Source: Paenibacillus sp. FSL R7-0337 (lineage in GTDB: Bacteria > Bacillota > Bacilli > Paenibacillales > Paenibacillaceae). Taken from it: a stretch of DNA of 64,000 nt. Both the position numbers and the translations under genes were made by a program. Location of the stretch: positions 4,650,001-4,714,000 of the forward strand of contig NZ_CP150218.1 of assembly GCF_037969875.1 (NCBI RefSeq). Direction: 5' to 3'. The notes under the pieces were generated by a model. It ran no database searches, was not told the DNA's origin, and saw only the letters and a list, made by a program, of their open reading frames with translations. Shown one piece after another: positions 60,094 to 64,000 of the stretch; the first letter of the stretch is position 1; each line of letters begins with the position of its first letter.

Positions 60094-61545
60094 TCAATCC
60101 CTCGTATAATGCCGCTTCTTGCGGCGGCTGCGGATGCCGTTCCAGATCTCTCTCAGCGTTAAGCCGACACTGACGGCGATCCCCGAGAAGGTCAGGAACA
60201 GAGCCAGATACTCGAACACGGAGTACTCTAGCATTTTGCTCCAGTCAATCTGGCCCTTCAGATCCTCGATCACCTGATTCATCCCGTAGATTCCGCTGAT
60301 GACCGTAAATACCGTGAGCACCATCAAGAGCGTATCCCGCCGTTTGGCCTGGAATTTGTCCTGATACTGGAATAGGTCATTCAGGGTCATTTTCACCTCA
60401 TCGAACAAGGCATCATTGCCATACACCTTACGCAGCTGAAAAAAAATCTCACGCCCCTGCGACTGCGAAATCAGCTCCAGGAAGTAGAATTTGGCCGAGA
60501 ATTTGTTGATCAGGAAGATCAGATTCTCGATCTCGTCGTTATCGTGGTTGATGCGCAGTCGGGAGTGGAGGTTGGCGAGCTTCAGCAGTACGATTTTATG
60601 AAAAATACTCAGCAGCATTCCGTAAAAATACTCGCCGTACATCTGGCTGATCAGGCCTGCGGCAATCGCAGGCGTAGCCCGGCTCACGCAGCAGAAGGTC
60701 TGCTCATTGGTCATATAATAGGTGTCCGGCCCCCAGCGGCTATAGCAATGCTCCCGGGTGTACTGCTTGATATAGTCCGGATCACTCGCACTCATGTAGG
60801 GGGTGCCGTCAATGTTCAGACCGTCCACCTGGGAGGCCCGGTAGAGCATTTCAACACTGATCTCTTCCTCATCCTCCTGGAGATTAACGCCGTAGAAGGC
60901 CTGCACCAGCATCCGTTCATCGACGAAGAAGGGCAGGGTCTCGAAATAATTGCCATTCGTCTCCGCAGGATCGAGATACGGCTCAAGCCCCGCTGCCAGA
61001 TGCCTGAACACGAAATCCTCCACCCGGGCAAAAGACTTCTTATGACAATGAATGAAAGTATGCTCATCCTGAACACTGACATCCTCCAGATTGCGGAACC
61101 GGTCGGCGAATTCCAGCACCATGCTGAAGGGGAGGTTCTCCTCCTCAATAGCCACTCTTACCGTCAGGAAGCCCAGCTCGAACGGGCAGAGGAACACATC
61201 GGTCGAGAGCACGCGGAAGGGAACCGTCCGAAAGGGCATTTGCAGCCCGCACAGCAGATCATTGGCCCGGGAAAAGCGGCGAAAGGAATCCTTGTCCTTC
61301 TCACGCGGAAACAAGACATGGGCGGCAAACGGAAGATAGCTTCGCTCCATTTTCTCATGGGATACACAGTGATTCTCCCCGTAATAAGCATGCTCCAGTT
61401 CCTTGTTCTCCAGAAAAAAACGCGTAAATCCATCCTCCTGCAGACTCTCAATCAGCTCTTGATCGACTTCCGCCTTAATTGAAAAGGGGAAAATGAATTG
61501 CAGCAAGGCGGTATGCAGAGTGGGCTCAGAATGCAGTTCAGCCAT
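60094..61545 (-). CDS. CorA-like membrane protein with YGMN motif
   Basis: The 483-residue protein has a large soluble N-terminal part (about 1-395) of no family I can name. Two C-terminal membrane helices follow (about 405-425 and 440-465). The first ends in VISGIYGMNQ, the GMN selectivity motif of CorA Mg2+ channels. A positive tail RSRRKKRHYTRD follows. The C-terminal part, including a preceding long helix (TLNDLFQYQDKFQAKRRDTLL), is CorA-like, but the N-terminal domain is much longer and unlike CorA. It is probably a divalent-cation channel or a derived protein. It starts 48 bases after the MFS stop, likely the same transcript. Confidence 0.65.
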   Translation of the reverse strand: MAELHSEPTLHTALLQFIFPFSIKAEVDQELIESLQEDGFTRFFLENKELEHAYYGENHCVSHEKMERSYLPFAAHVLFPREKDKDSFRRFSRANDLLCGLQMPFRTVPFRVLSTDVFLCPFELGFLTVRVAIEEENLPFSMVLEFADRFRNLEDVSVQDEHTFIHCHKKSFARVEDFVFRHLAAGLEPYLDPAETNGNYFETLPFFVDERMLVQAFYGVNLQEDEEEISVEMLYRASQVDGLNIDGTPYMSASDPDYIKQYTREHCYSRWGPDTYYMTNEQTFCCVSRATPAIAAGLISQMYGEYFYGMLLSIFHKIVLLKLANLHSRLRINHDNDEIENLIFLINKFSAKFYFLELISQSQGREIFFQLRKVYGNDALFDEVKMTLNDLFQYQDKFQAKRRDTLLMVLTVFTVISGIYGMNQVIEDLKGQIDWSKMLEYSVFEYLALFLTFSGIAVSVGLTLREIWNGIRSRRKKRHYTRD

Positions 61546-61593
61546 GTGTGGGTTCCATCCTTATTCACAGAATATGGACCTTGTCAGCTATAA

Positions 61594-62772
61594 TTACCCG
61601 ATTCTCCAGGCTGTCACGCTCAGCACGAATAACAGTGCGGCAAAAGCGGCCAAAAGTCCCGAGGTCTGGGCGATCTGCAGATGATCCATGGACCAGCCGG
61701 TCAGCAGCGGCAGCACCGCGCCGCCAATTCCGCCGGAGGCGATCATAATGCTGGGCGTCGATTCTTCTGCGCCGGGCAGGAGCTTGCTGGAGAAGACCAG
61801 CGCGATCGAGAAGATGCCGGACATGAACAGGCCAAGCAGCAGAATGATCGCAAAGGCGGCAAGCCGGTGACCGGCGAACGGGAAAATGATAAGCAGCAGC
61901 AAAGCGGCAAAGCAGCTGACGAGCACATAGATACGGTAGGAAATCTTCTCGGCAATGACACCGGCGAACAGTCTGCCTGCCGACATAGCAAGCCAGAAGA
62001 AGGTCACCGTGAGCGCAGCCGTGGCCTCGCTCATGCCCAGCTTCGCGATGAAGATCGCCGGCATGAAATTCACCAGGCTCATCTCGGTGCCTACATAGAG
62101 GAAGAAGAACAGAATGAACAAGCCAAGCACGACCCACTGCTTGCCTTTGTAGGGCAAGGATAATCTTCTGGCGGTTCCCGCTGCCGCAGCGCGGTCAGGG
62201 CGGGCAGGCCGCTCATCCAGCGCGCTGTCCAGCGGGCCGAATCTGCTCTTCGCCCAGAAGAGCAGCGAGAGGAGGGAGAAGGCTGCAACGATCAGGAAGG
62301 CCAGCCGCCACTGCCCTGCGGCAATCAGCGGACTGGCCGCCAGCGGCATGAGCAGCGCCCCGACACCGAACAGCACCTCCAGCCGGCTCATGGCAACTGC
62401 TGTTCCTTCGGTGACTGCGGCTATAATAATCGTGCCGATGACGGCTTCGATCATCCCGAAGCCGAACCCTGCGGCTATGGCAATTACGTACATCCAGCCC
62501 CAGGGCGGGAGGAAGGCATAAGCAATCTCGGCGCACAGCAGCAGGCCGGTGGCAATCATAATGCCGCCGCGCTTGCCGAACCGCCGGTTTAGCAGCGGCG
62601 AGATCAGTACGCCGGCCAGGAAGCCAGCGAATTGGCTGAAGATCAGCTCGCCCCCAGCACTGTAGCTGCGGTCATAATGCTGGAGCAGCACTGGCAGAAT
62701 GGAGCCCAGGACGACATGGGCGAGGCCGATTACGAAATAGGAGAGACAGCCGATCCAGATTAGTTTTTTCAA
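61594..62772 (-). CDS. MFS transporter
   Basis: The 392-residue protein has 12 hydrophobic segments. MFS features are LINRRFGKRGGIM-type (SPLLNRRFGKRGGI) in loop 2-3 and AGVIAEKISYRI in the mid loop. N-terminal IGLAHVVLGSILPVLLQHY fits the FucP/YfkF-like sugar or drug MFS groups. The substrate is unknown. RBS AGGAGTC precedes the ATG. The CorA-like gene follows on the same strand. Confidence 0.88.
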   Translation of the reverse strand: MKKLIWIGCLSYFVIGLAHVVLGSILPVLLQHYDRSYSAGGELIFSQFAGFLAGVLISPLLNRRFGKRGGIMIATGLLLCAEIAYAFLPPWGWMYVIAIAAGFGFGMIEAVIGTIIIAAVTEGTAVAMSRLEVLFGVGALLMPLAASPLIAAGQWRLAFLIVAAFSLLSLLFWAKSRFGPLDSALDERPARPDRAAAAGTARRLSLPYKGKQWVVLGLFILFFFLYVGTEMSLVNFMPAIFIAKLGMSEATAALTVTFFWLAMSAGRLFAGVIAEKISYRIYVLVSCFAALLLLIIFPFAGHRLAAFAIILLLGLFMSGIFSIALVFSSKLLPGAEESTPSIMIASGGIGGAVLPLLTGWSMDHLQIAQTSGLLAAFAALLFVLSVTAWRIG

Positions 62773-62880
62773 GAATAAGACTCCTTATGAATCAATTTAT
62801 GAGCAGATGGCGGGATTCAGAATGAACGGGAAGGGTACACTATATTAGGCACAGGTTAATCATAAATCCAAACCAAGGAC

Positions 62881-62904
62881 GTGAATATATAAACTTATAT
62901 TCAC
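62881..62904. promoter_or_regulatory. Palindrome upstream of the PPOX-fold gene
   Basis: GTGAATATA and TATATTCAC form a perfect 9-bp inverted repeat around TAAACT, 29 bases before the ATG. It may be an operator or a 5' UTR hairpin. Confidence 0.45.
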
Positions 62905-62932
62905 ATGAATTTTGAAGGGAGCTGTGACGTCA

Positions 62933-63352
62933 ATGGATAACAAAGAGCTGGAGAAAACAATCATACAGGTGCTGGACGACAACAGGTTCGGTTCCTTCGG
63001 CACGATTGAGGCCGGTAACAAGCCTAAGGTGCGCTACATGGCGGTATTTCATGACGGGCTGTCCATCTATCTCGCAACGAGCCGCAAGACTCATAAGGTA
63101 GAAGAGCTTCAGGATAATCCGAATGCTTGTCTGCTGCTTGGTTATGAACAGGGCGGCGGCAAGGATGTACTGGAGATTGAAGCTACGGTTGCTGTGACGA
63201 AGGATGATAGCTTGCGCTCTAAGGTATGGAATGAGTCCCTGGAGAAATGGTTCAAGGGACCGGATGATCCCGATTATGTCATTCTTGAGCTGTCACCTTC
63301 ACGGATTGAATATATGGGCAAGAACGGCGAGCATGGGGTATGGCAGTCTTAA
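62933..63352 (+). CDS. Pyridoxamine 5'-phosphate oxidase-fold flavin protein
   Basis: The 139-residue protein of the split-barrel flavin-binding kind (general-stress protein 26 group) shows FGSFGTIEAGNKPKVRYMAVFHDGLSIYLATSRKTHKVEELQDNPNACLLLGY. The end VILELSPSRIEYMGKNGEHGVW fits the family. It probably binds FMN or F420-like flavin; the substrate is unknown. ATG 62933 is chosen over an in-frame TTG at 62912; GGGAG lies 11 bases upstream. Confidence 0.88.
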   Translation: MDNKELEKTIIQVLDDNRFGSFGTIEAGNKPKVRYMAVFHDGLSIYLATSRKTHKVEELQDNPNACLLLGYEQGGGKDVLEIEATVAVTKDDSLRSKVWNESLEKWFKGPDDPDYVILELSPSRIEYMGKNGEHGVWQS

Positions 63353-63436
63353 GCGGGTGTCTCCGGTAAAAGGATGGCCGTGTCCGGTAACGGGTGAGTT
63401 CTGCCAAAGCCTGAGCACTATATAGTCTGGCAACCC

Positions 63437-63476
63437 GAGCCTCTTATGGACCTTCATGGTTCAAAAGAGGCTCTTT
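63437..63476 (+). terminator. Terminator after the PPOX-fold gene
   Basis: GAGCCTCTT (63437-63445) pairs with AAGAGGCTC (63465-63473), followed by TTTCTGCTGCTTCTTT. Confidence 0.75.
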
Positions 63477-63560
63477 CTGCTGCTTCTTTCCGGATTGTGC
63501 CGGAGGAATCATGCTATAATGGCCTCAGGTTATCGACATCATGAGGCGGAGGGGATTGCC

Positions 63561-64000
63561 ATGAACTGTGTTGATTGTGCTGACATCGACCCGATAGAGG
63601 ATCAAGGGGAGCTGAAGCTCCGCCCCTGCTCAGCTCCGCTGGCTGCTGCCATCCGAAATGCCGGTTATGAAGTTTATCAGACAAGCAAGACCTGTATCAT
63701 TCCATATCATCGTAAGGAAGAGCTGTTGAAGCTTATTGAAATGCTGGTGGCGGCTAAGGACATAGCGGATACCTTAACCGTATGCGTTAAGAGTAAAGGT
63801 GCCTCTGCGGCCCCGGACCGGTGGCTGACCTTTGAGCAGCTGAAGGTCCGCTTCGCTAATGAGAATCTGGTGTCCATCATTATGAGCCATGATTTCTGCA
63901 GCCATATGCAGCCGATTGTGAATTTCAGCGAGGAGATTGTCGGTTTTGAATTTCTGCTGCGGCCGCTGGCCCAGGGCAGTTACTTTCAGCCCTATGAGCT
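63561..64000 (+). CDS. EAL-domain protein, N-terminal part (3' end outside window)
   Basis: ATG follows GGCGGAGGGG by about 8 bases; the frame is open to the window end. The first about 115 residues begin MNCVDCADIDPIEDQ and form an unnamed domain. The EAL domain then starts with SHMQPIVNFSEEIVGFEFLLRP. The signature EAL is EFL here, which may still bind c-di-GMP; the remaining catalytic residues are out of view. It may be a phosphodiesterase or a c-di-GMP receptor of the YkuI kind. Confidence 0.8.
   Translation, partial: MNCVDCADIDPIEDQGELKLRPCSAPLAAAIRNAGYEVYQTSKTCIIPYHRKEELLKLIEMLVAAKDIADTLTVCVKSKGASAAPDRWLTFEQLKVRFANENLVSIIMSHDFCSHMQPIVNFSEEIVGFEFLLRPLAQGSYFQPYE

Overview
The window looks like chromosome of a Paenibacillus-type, spore-forming Firmicute. 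This is an inference from gene content. The supporting features are SinR/SinI, a SipW-TasA matrix operon, a LytS/LytT pair, an OdhAB operon, a YvfRSTU-like ABC/two-component operon, a ter-associated nucleoside-type cluster, AGGAGG-type ribosome binding sites, and riboswitches of the purine, TPP and c-di-GMP-I classes. No rRNA or tRNA gene was seen.

Layout. 1-6.2 kb: the 3' part of a ter-associated operon (PRTase-TRSP, StiP/PELOTA, HAD, ATP-grasp, XpaC-like, TelA). 6.3-11.1 kb: formate/nitrite channel, rhodanese with a divergent LysR regulator, and a TPM-domain surface protein. 11.3-11.6 kb: a 47-codon gene under a perfect Fur box. 11.8-16.1 kb: a sensor GGDEF-EAL protein and a membrane GGDEF protein. 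16.4-18.1 kb: a guanine riboswitch in front of a COG2509-type FAD oxidoreductase. 18.4-25.2 kb: an MCP with a C-terminal sensor domain, an AraC regulator, and LytS/LytT with an OFA-family transporter preceded by a LytTR-type direct repeat. 25.5-26.8 kb: a complete IS3-family element with a 4-bp target duplication. 27.1-31.4 kb: odhAB. 31.8-36.4 kb: a biofilm switch. 37.0-38.2 kb: an IS110-family transposase. 38.7-42.3 kb: aldo/keto reductase, PadR and a DHA2 exporter. 42.5-46.0 kb: csoR, copZ, copA. 46.3-49.7 kb: EamA/MocR pair and a nitroreductase. 50.5-56.2 kb: alpha/beta hydrolase, TetR, and an ABC plus two-component operon. 56.7-60.0 kb: a TPP-riboswitch-controlled thiamine-precursor ABC transporter. 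60.1-64.0 kb: CorA-like protein, MFS, PPOX-fold protein and the start of an EAL protein.

The most interesting unit is the biofilm switch. A c-di-GMP-I riboswitch lies directly upstream of a tiny SinI-type antirepressor. SinR is encoded convergently, and next to it is a tapA-like/sipW/tasA-type matrix operon. Two perfect GTTCTTT-AT-AAAGAAC palindromes, matching the SinR operator architecture, lie upstream of that operon. Three c-di-GMP turnover proteins are encoded in the same window. This suggests a compact route c-di-GMP -> SinI -> SinR -> matrix.

The intergenic DNA is unusually rich in repeats. There are four copies of a ~101-bp hairpin element, two clusters of 23-bp TGTA/TACA palindromes set at a 50-63-50 bp rhythm, and several arrays with 50-53 bp periods and short palindromic cores. 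There is also a 19-bp tandem repeat and a 25-bp tag paired with terminators.
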